Below, one piece after another: positions 25,685-34,959 of a stretch of DNA of 64,000 nt (positions within the stretch are counted from its first letter, which is position 1; each line of letters starts with the position of its first letter). The notes under the pieces were generated by a model. That model worked only from the letters and a program-made list of their open reading frames with translations. It did not search any database and had not been told where the DNA came from. Made by a program: the position numbers and the translations under genes. The stretch lies in contig NZ_KV440945.1 in assembly GCF_001636345.1 (NCBI RefSeq), positions 2,933,354-2,997,353 of the forward strand. Direction: 5' to 3'. The stretch comes from Cytobacillus gottheilii. GTDB taxonomy: Bacteria; Bacillota; Bacilli; Bacillales; Cytobacillaceae.

Positions 25685-26030
25685 GCTTTTTTTCATGCAT
25701 ATATCTTTTTATCGCTATATCCACCTTTTCTACATTCACACCTGTAAAATCCCTTATCTCCTCGGCAATCTTTTCTTGAAGCACCGGCAACTTTTGTATA
25801 ACAGATGGTGTATTGACCACCGTAATATTTATTTTAATTTGTACTTTTTCCTTATCAGGATATGAAATATTTAGAGCTTCTCCAATCGGTGACGGAAAAA
25901 TGTTTGTAAATTGCATGCGTTTATACATTTCTACATGCTCGAAATCATCAATATTTGCTTCAACTATTGTATTTATGATTCCTTCTGCAATAGCGTTCCG
26001 TTTTTTCAGCAGCCCTTCTTTTTCGCTCAA
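25680..26030 (-). CDS. Hypothetical protein, possibly Asp23/Gls24-like
   Basis: 116 residues, soluble. The C-terminal half (KIAEEIRDFTGVNVEKVDIAI) recalls the closing helix-strand of Asp23/Gls24 envelope stress proteins, and QIKINITVVNTPSV gives the beta strand before it. The match is partial and I cannot confirm it. No membrane segment. Its ribosome binding site is GAGATGATGGGAGTTGAGC-like, just before the ATG. It stands alone between ylbA and the cta region. Confidence 0.6.
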   Translation of the reverse strand: MSEKEGLLKKRNAIAEGIINTIVEANIDDFEHVEMYKRMQFTNIFPSPIGEALNISYPDKEKVQIKINITVVNTPSVIQKLPVLQEKIAEEIRDFTGVNVEKVDIAIKRYMHEKKQ

Positions 26031-26224
26031 CTCCCATCATCTCCTTCTTTACTATTTAGCTTTCTATAAATAATTCAAAAAATCATCAAAAGGTGACGGT
26101 TATAGTGTATAAATGATGATGATGTACTAATTACCATTTTTATTCTTTCATGCTTTACCTGCAAACTCTCCCTCTAATAGAGGAGATCTTTTAGTCCGCT
26201 TGCAGCGTTTTTCGACACAATAGA

Positions 26225-26282
26225 AAAAACCCGAACGATTAGGCAGAAGAATAAAGAAAATTCTTTCTCCCAATAGTCGGGC
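26225..26282 (-). terminator. Terminator of the DUF420 gene
   Basis: A long interrupted stem (CCCGACTATTGGGAGAAAGAAT against ATTCTTCTGCC..CGTTCGGG) with TTTTTTC on the minus strand. Its outer CCCGA/TCGGG arms resemble the hairpin at 52354-52397. Confidence 0.75.
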
Positions 26283-26335
26283 TGATCTTGTTTGTAATTG
26301 TACTATACAGTGAATAAGCTGTTTTTGTAACTTGA

Positions 26336-26803
26336 TTAAAATCCTAAAATTGCCTTAATAACAGAAGTTGTCTCCCCGCCATGATAAAATACATAAAGCA
26401 GTAAATAGACAGCTACACCAGTAATGGCAGTGAAAAACCAAACTATACTCGTAATGGGACCAAGCTTTCGATGGCGGGCCAGTTTATTTTTATAGCCGGT
26501 ATATAAACTGATAATCCCCAGAACTGCACCAATTGTGGCTAACGTAATATGAAAGATAAGAAAGATGGTATAGTAAATTTTAATATCATCTGGACCGCCA
26601 AAAGCTGTATTTCCAATAAAGATTGTTCTGCTTGCATAAATAATAAAGAATATAACCGCAAAAAGCCCGGCTAAAAACATTGATTTTTTATGAGCTTCCA
26701 GTTTTCTTTTGCTAATTTGAACCCAGCCTATTGCAACCATGATGGCACTGAGAACTATAAACGTTGTACTGATTGTCGGTAAAATCGGCAATGAAAATTC
26801 CAT
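26336..26803 (-). CDS. DUF420 family membrane protein (YozB/CtaM-type)
   Basis: 155 residues with four to five membrane segments (about 8-28, 40-60, 79-100, 120-142). Histidines such as the pair in KLEAHKKS and FHITLATIGAV resemble the DUF420 family, members of which (YozB, CtaM) help cytochrome oxidase maturation in Firmicutes. I start at the ATG after AGAGGAAG; an upstream in-frame ATG 30 codons earlier has no site and would add a non-family tail. Location next to ctaG fits oxidase assembly, but the role here is inferred. Confidence 0.82.
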   Translation of the reverse strand: MEFSLPILPTISTTFIVLSAIMVAIGWVQISKRKLEAHKKSMFLAGLFAVIFFIIYASRTIFIGNTAFGGPDDIKIYYTIFLIFHITLATIGAVLGIISLYTGYKNKLARHRKLGPITSIVWFFTAITGVAVYLLLYVFYHGGETTSVIKAILGF

Positions 26804-27035
26804 AGTAACTTCCTCTCTGGCTATATATGTATACATAAAGCAATAACTAACAGACACATTGCTCATTCTATTAAAATATAGCGCACTTTTCAACAGTGAT
26901 ATAGTCTTTTTGGATAAAATTCAGTAATTGTTCATATTATTACTAGAAAATGTGATTTTGTTAACTGATATCTTTATCATAACCACAATTAAGAACCATC
27001 AGCAAAACGGAAGGAAAAGCACACATAATAGAGTA

Positions 27036-27072
27036 TAAAAAAATAAAACTGCCCTATAAACTAAGGCAGTTC
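27036..27072 (-). terminator. Terminator of ctaG
   Basis: ACTGCC pairs with GGCAGT across an 11- to 12-base loop, with TTTTATTTTTTTAT following on the minus strand. Confidence 0.8.
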
Positions 27073-27084
27073 TACTTCATGCTC

Positions 27085-27987
27085 TTACTCAATCGGCTGT
27101 GGATTTAAGAGCTTTTCAGTATGCGGGTCTGTTTCCTCTTGTTCTTTCTTGTACCAGCTGAAGAATACTAAGGCAAGTACATACCCATATACAATTTCCT
27201 GAATGATTTTCATTATAACTCCGCCAAGCTGCTGATCATGGACAAGAGACATGGAACTAAACATCTCTGGGCCGCTTAAATCTAAACTGCTTAATAGAGC
27301 AGGTGATACACATAGAGCGAGTGCCTGTCCCCATGCTGCAGGGTCAGAGTACGTAGCATACATCGGTGTATCAGCAAAGATAATTAACGCACATGCAGGT
27401 GTCAGCAGGACACCATCTGCAAAAATATAACCGACCTTTTTAAGTCCGCTCAGTTTTTCCTGCTCTGGAAGCGGATTAATTAGCGGCCACCACATAATAA
27501 TCGAAACGATAAACAAAATGGCTGTGTAGCCTTCATGCAGCCAGAAATTAATTTTTATCGTATCGAAAATGAGAGGGATATGATAAAAGGAAAATAAACC
27601 ATTGAATAAAATCAAAGCTACGATTGGTTTTGTAAAGAAATTAAAAGGTTTGCCAAAAAATTTCTTGGCTAGCAGTGCTCTCCAGACCCATTTAGGAATA
27701 CCTAATATGAAAAAGATTGGAGTAATTAAGTAAAGCACAGCCATCTGAATCATATGAGCATAAAACATTAAATGCCCCATTAAGTCTAAAGGAGAACCTT
27801 TAATGATATACAGCAAAATGATACCTGTTGTAAAATAGGCGGCTTCTTTTCTGGTTAGAGGCTCACTGGTTGAAAATTTGCTGCGGAACTTTGTCATCAG
27901 AAGGAAATAGATCCCTAATACGACCAGCAGCATAACAAACAATGACGGACTCCACAGTGCATTAAAGCCAAAAATATCTAAACTCAT
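27085..27987 (-). CDS. ctaG: Cytochrome c oxidase assembly factor CtaG (caa3 type)
   Basis: 300-residue membrane protein with about seven segments. It belongs to the caa3_CtaG family, needed in B. subtilis for copper-site formation in cytochrome caa3. Conserved pieces include GHLMFYAHMIQMAVLYLITP with its histidines (about 72-91), YHIPLIFD, WLHEGYTAILF and DQQLGGVIMKI (about 240-250). CAGAGGTG precedes the ATG. It follows ctaF in the operon direction but the hairpin at 28114-28145 separates them. Confidence 0.94.
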   Translation of the reverse strand: MSLDIFGFNALWSPSLFVMLLVVLGIYFLLMTKFRSKFSTSEPLTRKEAAYFTTGIILLYIIKGSPLDLMGHLMFYAHMIQMAVLYLITPIFFILGIPKWVWRALLAKKFFGKPFNFFTKPIVALILFNGLFSFYHIPLIFDTIKINFWLHEGYTAILFIVSIIMWWPLINPLPEQEKLSGLKKVGYIFADGVLLTPACALIIFADTPMYATYSDPAAWGQALALCVSPALLSSLDLSGPEMFSSMSLVHDQQLGGVIMKIIQEIVYGYVLALVFFSWYKKEQEETDPHTEKLLNPQPIE

Positions 27988-28113
27988 TTGTATTCACCTC
28001 TGTTCAGATTCTATTATAGTATATTATTTCACCGCGCTCAACTCGAGGTTTAAGCAAATAATAGAAAAAATAGAAGGAGATTCACCATGATAGTAATCGA
28101 TCTTTTCATAAGC

Positions 28114-28145
28114 ATAAAAAGAAAATCGGCTAATAGCCGATTTTC
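28114..28145 (-). terminator. Terminator at the end of ctaCDEF
   Basis: GAAAATCGGC pairs with GCCGATTTTC around five bases, with TTTTTAT following on the minus strand. Partial read-through may feed ctaG. Confidence 0.85.
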
Positions 28146-28152
28146 AATGATT

Positions 28153-28488
28153 TTACCACCAGATCACTGTCATAAATGCTAACACAGTGATAAAGCCGAC
28201 GAATACGCCAGAGTATAAGAATAATGCAGGTGCTTCATGTCCTTTGTGGCTCATATGCATGAAATAATACAGTTGAAAAGCCACTTGAACAAAAGCCAAG
28301 ACAAGGATAAAAGGTACTGCAAATGATGCAGAAAATCCTTCATATCCAACTGCAACGAATGCTACTAAAGTCAAGAAGATCATCAGTGCAAAGGTAATGA
28401 TTTGATAGCGCATTTCCTCTGCATTTTTTTTGCGGCGATATTCAATGTCTACTTTAGGGTTTCCTGAATTTAACTGTTCATTTGTCAT
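28153..28488 (-). CDS. ctaF: Cytochrome c oxidase subunit IVB
   Basis: Small subunit of cytochrome caa3 oxidase, 111 residues with three membrane segments (about 30-48, 55-76, 88-110). AFQLYYFMHMSHKGHE (about 71-86) is the family signature. Starts MTNEQLNSGNPKVDIEYRRKK. It begins four bases after the ctaE stop, so translation is likely coupled. Last gene of the ctaCDEF unit. Confidence 0.95.
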   Translation of the reverse strand: MTNEQLNSGNPKVDIEYRRKKNAEEMRYQIITFALMIFLTLVAFVAVGYEGFSASFAVPFILVLAFVQVAFQLYYFMHMSHKGHEAPALFLYSGVFVGFITVLAFMTVIWW

Positions 28489-28492
28489 CAGT

Positions 28493-29122
28493 TTATCCCA
28501 CCATTCCCATTAAATATACGACAGTGAAGATAAATACCCATACAACGTCGATAAAATGCCAGTAAAGACTAGCTACATAATATTTTGGCGCGTTGTACAG
28601 ATTTAATCCCCGTTTGCCATTTCGAATCATTAGTGCAATAAACCACATTAATCCAAAAGCAACGTGGGCACCGTGGAAGCCTACAAGCGTATAGAAGGCA
28701 GATCCAAATGCACTGCTGGTAAATGTATGGCCGAATTCATGCACATAATGATTAAACTCGTAAATCTCGAGTCCTAAGAAAACTAGACCAAGAAGAACAG
28801 TGATTGCAATCCAAAGCTGCATCTTACCAAAGTTGAAGTTTTTCATATGATACATAGCATATACACTTGTCAGCGAGCTTGTTAATAGAATCATGGTCAT
28901 TGCAAAAACAAGCGGCATCTCAAACAAATCTTTTGCTAGAGACATTTCACTATTTGGAACTTTATCTTTTAAAGCAAGATATGTCGCAAATAAAGATGCG
29001 AATAAAACCGTTTCTCCGCCTAAGAAGAACCAAAAGCCAAGAAATTTATTTTTCGCCTCGAGGGTTTGTTTTTCAGGCGACGCAGGCCATGTTTCATTTG
29101 TGAATTTTTCTTCTGCTTGCAT
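28493..29122 (-). CDS. ctaE: Cytochrome c oxidase subunit III
   Basis: Structural subunit, 209 residues with five membrane segments. GFWFFLGGETVLFASLFATYL (about 29-49), LVGFHGAHVAFGLMW (about 147-161) and YWHFIDVVWVFIFTVVYL (about 187-204) are typical. The ATG overlaps the ctaD stop by one base. Part of the aa3/caa3 oxidase that reduces oxygen and pumps protons. Confidence 0.97.
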   Translation of the reverse strand: MQAEEKFTNETWPASPEKQTLEAKNKFLGFWFFLGGETVLFASLFATYLALKDKVPNSEMSLAKDLFEMPLVFAMTMILLTSSLTSVYAMYHMKNFNFGKMQLWIAITVLLGLVFLGLEIYEFNHYVHEFGHTFTSSAFGSAFYTLVGFHGAHVAFGLMWFIALMIRNGKRGLNLYNAPKYYVASLYWHFIDVVWVFIFTVVYLMGMVG

Positions 29123-30996
29123 TATGCCTTTACCCCCTTATCATCATCGTCAACCAATTCCTCTTTATGAATATGGTATCCATGATCATCTTTAACTGAA
29201 CGAACAAGCATAGAACCTAAAGTGATTAATAATCCGATAATTAAGACTGGAATGCCCCATGTGTTGCCTTCGTCAGCATGATACATGGCACCAAACGCTG
29301 CCACGAATAATCCAGATGACATCACAAACGGAATAATTGAATTGTTTGGCATATGGATATCACCTAATGGTTCAGCAGGTGTCATTCCTTTTTTGCCTTC
29401 CATTTTTTCAATCCAAAGTGCATCTAATCCGCGCACAAGCGGCAGCTGCTTAAAGTTATAGAATGGCGGCGGTGAAGGAATTGCCCATTCAAGTGTACGT
29501 CCATCTCCCCATGGATCACTGCCAACCTTTTCGTTTTTAATGCTAGTCATAATAATATTAATTAAAAGAATAATCGTTGATACTGCCATAAAGAACGCTC
29601 CAACCGTACTGACTGCATTGGCTGCATCCAAACCTTGACCTTCATTGAAAGTAAAGATACGGCGCGGCATTCCCCATAATCCTAAGAAATGCTGGATAAA
29701 GAATGTTAGATGGAATCCAATTAAGAACAGCCAGAACGTCCATTTACCCATTTTTTCATTAAGCATTGTTCCAAACATTTTTGGCCAATATAGATGTGTT
29801 CCAGCTAATAGTGCAAACACAACCCCACCAACAATAACATAGTGGAAGTGAGCTACTACGAAATAACTGTCATGATATTGATAATCCTGTGCAGCTGAAG
29901 CAAGCATTACCCCTGTTACTCCACCCATTGTAAATGAAGGAATAAAGGCAACAGCATACATCATAGGAGTCGTAAACTGTATGCTTCCTCCCCACATCGT
30001 GAACAGCCAGTTGAAGATTTTAATTCCTGTAGGTACAGCAATTGCCATCGTTGCTACAGCGAAGATCGCATTCGCAATTGGACCCATACCTGTTGTAAAC
30101 ATATGGTGAGCCCATACCATGAAGCCTAAGAAACCGATTAACACGGTCGCAAAAACCATGGACGAGTAACCGAAAAGACGTTTTCTTGAGAAAATCGCAA
30201 AGATTTCAGAGAAAATCCCGAACGCCGGAAGAATCAAAATATAAACCTCAGGATGCCCGAAAATCCAGAAGAAATGCTCCCAAATAATCGTATTACCACC
30301 CATTGTTGGATCAAAGAAATTAGCTCCAAACATACGGTCAAATAACATTAGGAATAAACCGATTGTTAATGGAGGGAAAGCAAATAGAATTAATGCAGAT
30401 GTAACAAAAGTTGCCCATGTAAACATTGGCATACGCATATATGTCATACCAGGTGCACGCATATTAATAATCGTTACAAGGAAGTTAATTCCCCCAATTA
30501 ACGTACCTGCCCCGGATATTTGCAGCCCAAGTACATAGAAATCAATTCCATGGCCTTCTGATGCAAGTGATAAAGATGCGTAGGAAGTCCAGCCTGCATC
30601 AGGAGCGCCGCCTAAAAACCAAGAAAGGTTTAAGAATACGCCTCCGAAGAAAAACAGCCAGAATCCTAAAGAGTTTAGAAATGGAAACGCAACATCACGC
30701 GCACCAATTTGAAGTGGCATAATGGCATTCATAAAAGCAAAAACAAGCGGCATCGCAGCCAAGAAAATCATCGTAGTTCCGTGCATAGTTAAAATTTCAT
30801 TATATAGTCCCGCACTGACAAAATCATTATTTGGTACGGCAAGCTGAACACGGATAAACATTGCTTCTAATCCACCAACTAAGAAGAAGAATCCGCCAGC
30901 TATTAGATAAAGGATCGCGATTTTTTTATGGTCAACTGTTGTCAGATAGTCCCATATAGTAGCGCCGAACCCCTTTTTCTGAGCTAAGGTACTCAC
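29122..30996 (-). CDS. ctaD: Cytochrome c oxidase subunit I
   Basis: Catalytic subunit with heme a and the heme a3-CuB centre, 624 residues and about 14 membrane segments. EILTMHGTTMIFL carries a low-spin heme ligand. EHFFWIFGHPEVYILILPAFG (about 238-258) holds the CuB His and the cross-linked Tyr. VWAHHMFTTGM gives two further CuB histidines, and VVAHFHYVIVGG gives the heme a3 and heme a ligands. The start is GTG after GGGAGGTAAAATT. Located 31 bases after the ctaC stop. Confidence 0.98.
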   Translation of the reverse strand: MSTLAQKKGFGATIWDYLTTVDHKKIAILYLIAGGFFFLVGGLEAMFIRVQLAVPNNDFVSAGLYNEILTMHGTTMIFLAAMPLVFAFMNAIMPLQIGARDVAFPFLNSLGFWLFFFGGVFLNLSWFLGGAPDAGWTSYASLSLASEGHGIDFYVLGLQISGAGTLIGGINFLVTIINMRAPGMTYMRMPMFTWATFVTSALILFAFPPLTIGLFLMLFDRMFGANFFDPTMGGNTIIWEHFFWIFGHPEVYILILPAFGIFSEIFAIFSRKRLFGYSSMVFATVLIGFLGFMVWAHHMFTTGMGPIANAIFAVATMAIAVPTGIKIFNWLFTMWGGSIQFTTPMMYAVAFIPSFTMGGVTGVMLASAAQDYQYHDSYFVVAHFHYVIVGGVVFALLAGTHLYWPKMFGTMLNEKMGKWTFWLFLIGFHLTFFIQHFLGLWGMPRRIFTFNEGQGLDAANAVSTVGAFFMAVSTIILLINIIMTSIKNEKVGSDPWGDGRTLEWAIPSPPPFYNFKQLPLVRGLDALWIEKMEGKKGMTPAEPLGDIHMPNNSIIPFVMSSGLFVAAFGAMYHADEGNTWGIPVLIIGLLITLGSMLVRSVKDDHGYHIHKEELVDDDDKGVKA

Positions 30997-31027
30997 AATT
31001 TTACCTCCCTTTTAAACAAATCCCCTT

Positions 31028-32107
31028 TTAATCTTGAACTTTAAGACCCGTTAAGTATTGTGTAAGTGCATCAATTTCTTCATCGGATAAATCACCATAA
31101 GTATCGGTCATTTTGTTTCCAGGCTTCAGACTTTCAGGATCATTCAGCCATTTTTTAATGTTTTCTTCATTATTTTCAAGATATCCGATAATATGTTCAC
31201 GGTCACCAAAGTTTGTTAAATTCGGTGCCATACGTGCTGCTTCAGGAGTTGTGTTAGCTGGAGTAACAGCGTGACATCCGATACAGCTATTGTTGAAAAT
31301 TTCCTGACCTTGCTGTGCAGTTGCACTTTCAGCAGCTACAGGCTCAGTAACAGATTGCATATTGCCTACCCACTGATCAAATTGATCACGAGGAATCGCT
31401 CTAACCTTGAAATCCATTAAAGCATGTGAAGGTCCGCATAGCTCAGCACATTTCCCGTAGAAAATATTGTCTTCCATCTCACCAGCTTTATCTCCATCAA
31501 ATGAAAGCCAGAATTTATTTACGTTGTCCGTATTCGTATCCATCTTTCCGCCAACAGCTGGAATCCAGAATGAATGCTTTACGTCAGATGCAATCAAATT
31601 GAAATAAACTCTTTCATCAGTAGGAACGACAAGCTCTTGGCTTGTAATGATTTCTTCGTTTGGATATTCAAATTCCCACCAATATAGGTTGGCACGTACA
31701 TTTACTGTCGTAACATCAGTCTTGCCATCCTCATTTGTTTCTTCCATTGGAGAAACGTCAGCTAAATCAAATGTTGCTTTAACAGTTGGCACTGCTAAAA
31801 CAAGAAGGAGAAGGATCGGGATAACAGTCCAGATAATTTCAAGCTTGTGACTTCCTTCAACCTGTTTTGGAATACTTTCATCCTTACGGCGGAACTTAAA
31901 TAGCACAATAAGGAAAATTGCTGTTACAACAATGATAACACCCACCATGATCACTACGCTTAACAGCATCAAATCATACTGCGTACGAGCAACTTCTCCT
32001 GCAGGCTGAAGCGTCGATAGAAACGGTTCTCCACAGCCGGACAGTATTAGCGTTAGCATCGCAAACAGAAAAATAAAACTAAGACGCCCTTTTAAAAGCC
32101 TTTTCAT
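31028..32107 (-). CDS. ctaC: Cytochrome c oxidase subunit II with fused cytochrome c domain
   Basis: 359 residues. Lipobox LILSGC (Cys about 25), two membrane segments (about 48-70 and 90-110), the CuA cupredoxin domain (KHSFWIPAVGGKMDT, GKCAELCGPSHALM; about 178-230) and a C-terminal class I cytochrome c domain with CIGCH (about 276-280) and an axial Met in NKMTDTYGD. The fused cytochrome makes this a caa3-type oxidase, fed directly by reduced cytochrome c. First gene of ctaCDEF, 115 bases downstream of ctaB. Confidence 0.97.
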   Translation of the reverse strand: MKRLLKGRLSFIFLFAMLTLILSGCGEPFLSTLQPAGEVARTQYDLMLLSVVIMVGVIIVVTAIFLIVLFKFRRKDESIPKQVEGSHKLEIIWTVIPILLLLVLAVPTVKATFDLADVSPMEETNEDGKTDVTTVNVRANLYWWEFEYPNEEIITSQELVVPTDERVYFNLIASDVKHSFWIPAVGGKMDTNTDNVNKFWLSFDGDKAGEMEDNIFYGKCAELCGPSHALMDFKVRAIPRDQFDQWVGNMQSVTEPVAAESATAQQGQEIFNNSCIGCHAVTPANTTPEAARMAPNLTNFGDREHIIGYLENNEENIKKWLNDPESLKPGNKMTDTYGDLSDEEIDALTQYLTGLKVQD

Positions 32108-32222
32108 AGCTAAAACATACCCCTCTTTCGTATAAAATTTCTTAATGTTGATGATAAATATGGATAAATCCTCTCTTCATGAAACTAAGGAAAGAGAAAA
32201 TTTCCTAACAAAAAATAAATAA

Positions 32223-33161
32223 TTATATAAGTGTGACAATTACCATAGCTACAAACAGGATGGTCAGATATTGTATGGAGTATACGAACATTAAAGTTGC
32301 CCACTTAATGTCGTCTTTAAATTTGTTTGCATACACTCCAACTGCAATCCATCCTAGATTCAGTAATGTCGCAAAAGCAATAAATGGTGTTCCTAAAGCC
32401 GGAAGAAGAAATGGAAGCGGAATCAATAAAATGATCCACACATATGTATGTATCTTCGTTACCTTAAATCCTTTAACAACAGGAAGCATCGGTACACCTG
32501 CAGCCCTATACTCTTCTGCTCTTCTCATAGCTAAAGCATAAAAATGCGGTGGCTGCCATATAAACATAATCAAAAATAAAACCCACGCCATTGGATCTAA
32601 ATTGGCATCAACTGCAGCCCATCCGATTAAAGGCGGAACCGCACCAGAGATGCTGCCAACGATTGTGTTTGAAACAAATCTTCTTTTTGTCCAAAGCGTA
32701 TACAGTACAACATAGCTAAAAACGCCAACTAAACCAATCAAAACAGCTGTTTTCGTTGTCAGCAGAAGCAGCAGAGTTCCTCCTGATATAAAGGCAAAAC
32801 TCATAATAGCAACCATAACCGGGTTAACTTTCCCTGTTACAGTCGGCCTGGATTTTGTTCTTTCCATCAGGTGATCAATATCGCGATCAATATAGTTATT
32901 TAAACTGCATGAACCTGCGATAATTAGAGAAGACCCAACTAATGTAAAAAACACAATATCAAGATTATGGAAAAACCCTTTTCCGGTAAAATGCAATGCA
33001 AGCCATATTCCGGTAAAAGTAGTAATCGCATTAGAATTTACGATGCCGACTTTAATCAGTGCCATAAAATCCTTCCACACTGTCGTAGACGGCAAACCGT
33101 TTTTCAGGCTTCCTTCATTCCCCTCGATTCCAGCTTCGCTGAAAGCCCTCGAGTTTGCCAT
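32223..33161 (-). CDS. ctaB: Protoheme IX farnesyltransferase (heme O synthase)
   Basis: Converts heme B to heme O, the precursor of heme A. 312 residues, UbiA family with about nine membrane segments. The first Asp-rich motif is [19 protein letters not shown] (about 87-105), and the second region is VPMLPVVKG with the preceding [22 protein letters not shown] precedes the ATG. Divergent from ctaA, as in B. subtilis, so the two heme A enzymes share one regulatory region. Confidence 0.97.
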   Translation of the reverse strand: MANSRAFSEAGIEGNEGSLKNGLPSTTVWKDFMALIKVGIVNSNAITTFTGIWLALHFTGKGFFHNLDIVFFTLVGSSLIIAGSCSLNNYIDRDIDHLMERTKSRPTVTGKVNPVMVAIMSFAFISGGTLLLLLTTKTAVLIGLVGVFSYVVLYTLWTKRRFVSNTIVGSISGAVPPLIGWAAVDANLDPMAWVLFLIMFIWQPPHFYALAMRRAEEYRAAGVPMLPVVKGFKVTKIHTYVWIILLIPLPFLLPALGTPFIAFATLLNLGWIAVGVYANKFKDDIKWATLMFVYSIQYLTILFVAMVIVTLI

Positions 33162-33453
33162 AAATTCTCCTCCTTTATCTTATATTACAAATACAACAAC
33201 GTATAAATGCACCATCATCTACTATATAGCATTATTGCTCACTTTGCCATATTTGTAATAAAAATTGAGAGAATGCTTAAAAATTATATAGAAAATAGTT
33301 TTCCACTACGTAAATAGTGTTAACATCCATATGATACCGTTACCTTAAACACTCTTTTGTTATATTAAATCACATTTTTTAGCTATTTTGTGAAATTTTT
33401 TTGAAATAATTATGAATAATTTGTGTCAAAAAATAAAAATTATTAATTATTTG

Positions 33454-33481
33454 TTGCTTTTCTGCGATAATATATTGTAAT
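33454..33481 (+). promoter_or_regulatory. Possible promoter in the ctaB-ctaA interval
   Basis: TTGCTT (33454-33459), a 16-base spacer and TGTAAT (33476-33481). The predicted start would fall at about 33488-33490, immediately before the structured segment described next. Confidence 0.4.
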
Positions 33482-33489
33482 TACATATT

Positions 33490-33596
33490 CAGCTTCTTAA
33501 ATGAGATTTTTCTTACCAGTTTATGCTCGCACGGCTGCGAACACGTAGCTGGTATCCCTCTGAAGAACAGGACAGTTACGTATTCAGTTAAGAAGG
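33490..33596 (+). ncRNA. Candidate structured leader or small RNA upstream of ctaA
   Basis: A closing stem CTTCTTAA (33493-33500) pairs with TTAAGAAG (33588-33595). It encloses TACCAG/CTGGTA (33514-33519 with 33549-33554), which in turn encloses TCGCA/TGCGA (33527-33531 with 33536-33540) capped by a CGGC tetraloop. The segment is more GC-rich than the A/T-rich surroundings. ctaA starts 330 bases further on. No intrinsic terminator follows. I do not recognise a known RNA class. Confidence 0.4.
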
Positions 33597-33925
33597 AATC
33601 CACTATTTTACTACATATTATGTATGCGCTTTATTTTAACCTTTACTACAAAACTATGTATCTTTTATTTTAAGAAGCAGGAATCAATTTTACTTAAATT
33701 ACTTAAACGGATTCCCAAAATTACCCTCATTTATATTTCTAGCAAAATATGTGGTAACTTTCAACCATTTTTCAATTAAATAAAAGAACTGCTAGAATTA
33801 CGGTTGTAAATATCTTCCCCATCCTGTACTATCAAAAAAGTGAACTTAATATACAAATACCTTTTAATTCAAAAGACTCATTTGATATGATAAACAGTAG
33901 ACAATTATTAAGAAGGTGAAAAATT
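33597..33925. other. A/T-rich region upstream of ctaA
   Basis: No gene seen. Presumably contains the proximal ctaA promoter and ResD-type regulatory sites, which I could not pinpoint. Confidence 0.4.
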
Positions 33926-34903
33926 TTGCAGAAAAAACTTAAGTGGTTTGCCGTTCTGACTACGCTCGGAATGCTTCTAATACTACTAGGCGGTGCTCTC
34001 GTAACAAAAACCGATTCAGGTGAAGGGTGCGGCAACTCGTGGCCATTATGCCACGGACAGTTAATTCCTTCCGAGATTACAATGGAACTAGTGATCGAGT
34101 TTGCACATAGAGCTGTAACATTCAGTGTTGGCATCATGGTGCTTGTTCTATCGATCTGGTCATGGAAAAAGATTGGACATATCCGTGAAACAAAATTTTT
34201 ATCATTGGCTTCCTTTATTTTTTTAGTGTTACAAGCATTAATCGGCGCTGCTGCTGTTAAGTGGGGCCAATCTGATTTTGTTATGGCGCTTCATTTTGGC
34301 ATCTCTCTTATCTCATTTGCTGCCGTCTTTTTGCTGACATTGCTAATTTTTGAAGTAGATAAGAAATTTGAAGCTGAAAAATTAATTATTGATAAGCGTA
34401 TGAAATTTCATATGATCGGCATTACCATATATAGCCTGTTCGTTGTTTATACAGGTGCTCTTGTTCGCCATGTGGATGCTAGTTTGGTATGCAGAGATTG
34501 GCCGCTATGTGTGAACGACGGCTTCTACATGCCAGAAAGTTTTCATCAGTGGGTACAAATGGGGCACCGGGCAGCAGCTGGTCTCATCTTTATCTGGATT
34601 GCGTATGTAACGTATATCGCCATTAAGCATTATAAAAATCAAAAAGTGATATACGGCGGATGGATTGCAGCATTCAGCCTTGTGTCACTGCAAGTAATTG
34701 CCGGTGCTCTGGTCGTTATTACTAGATTAAATTTAATTATTGCTTTGGCTCATGCTTTCTTTATCACTTGTCTATTCGGGGTTCTTGCATATTTCATTTT
34801 ACTGTTATCCAGAAATAAACATAATACAGTTATACTTAAAAATACAGAAAATCAAAAAAAAGCAGAGTCTAAAACTACTATACCGCCGATTACCATTCCA
34901 TAA
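33926..34903 (+). CDS. ctaA: Heme A synthase
   Basis: Oxidises the C8 methyl of heme O to the formyl of heme A. 325 residues with eight membrane segments in two pseudo-symmetric halves. Histidine ligands are seen in [10 protein letters not shown] (about 56) and [10 protein letters not shown] (about 213). Cysteine pairs CGNSWPLC (about 35-42) and CRDWPLC (about 191-197) are the extracellular redox pairs. The start is TTG, set by GAAGGTG about nine bases upstream. A final about 25-residue basic tail is longer than needed. Divergent from ctaB. Confidence 0.95.
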   Translation: MQKKLKWFAVLTTLGMLLILLGGALVTKTDSGEGCGNSWPLCHGQLIPSEITMELVIEFAHRAVTFSVGIMVLVLSIWSWKKIGHIRETKFLSLASFIFLVLQALIGAAAVKWGQSDFVMALHFGISLISFAAVFLLTLLIFEVDKKFEAEKLIIDKRMKFHMIGITIYSLFVVYTGALVRHVDASLVCRDWPLCVNDGFYMPESFHQWVQMGHRAAAGLIFIWIAYVTYIAIKHYKNQKVIYGGWIAAFSLVSLQVIAGALVVITRLNLIIALAHAFFITCLFGVLAYFILLLSRNKHNTVILKNTENQKKAESKTTIPPITIP

Positions 34904-34926
34904 ACCAAGAATTGATGATGAACGCA

Positions 34927-34957
34927 ACAAAAAAACTCGCCGATTGGCGAGTTTTTT
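34927..34957. terminator. Bidirectional terminator between ctaA and pyc
   Basis: AAAAAAACTCGCC pairs with GGCGAGTTTTTTT around GATT. Serves the convergent ctaA and pyc genes. Confidence 0.92.
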
Positions 34958-34959
34958 TG

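Noticed and set aside
33490-33925. T-box or SAM riboswitch before ctaA
   Set aside because: The structured part lacks a T-box sequence (AGGGTGGNACCGCG-like) and SAM-I core features, and no terminator/antiterminator pair is visible.
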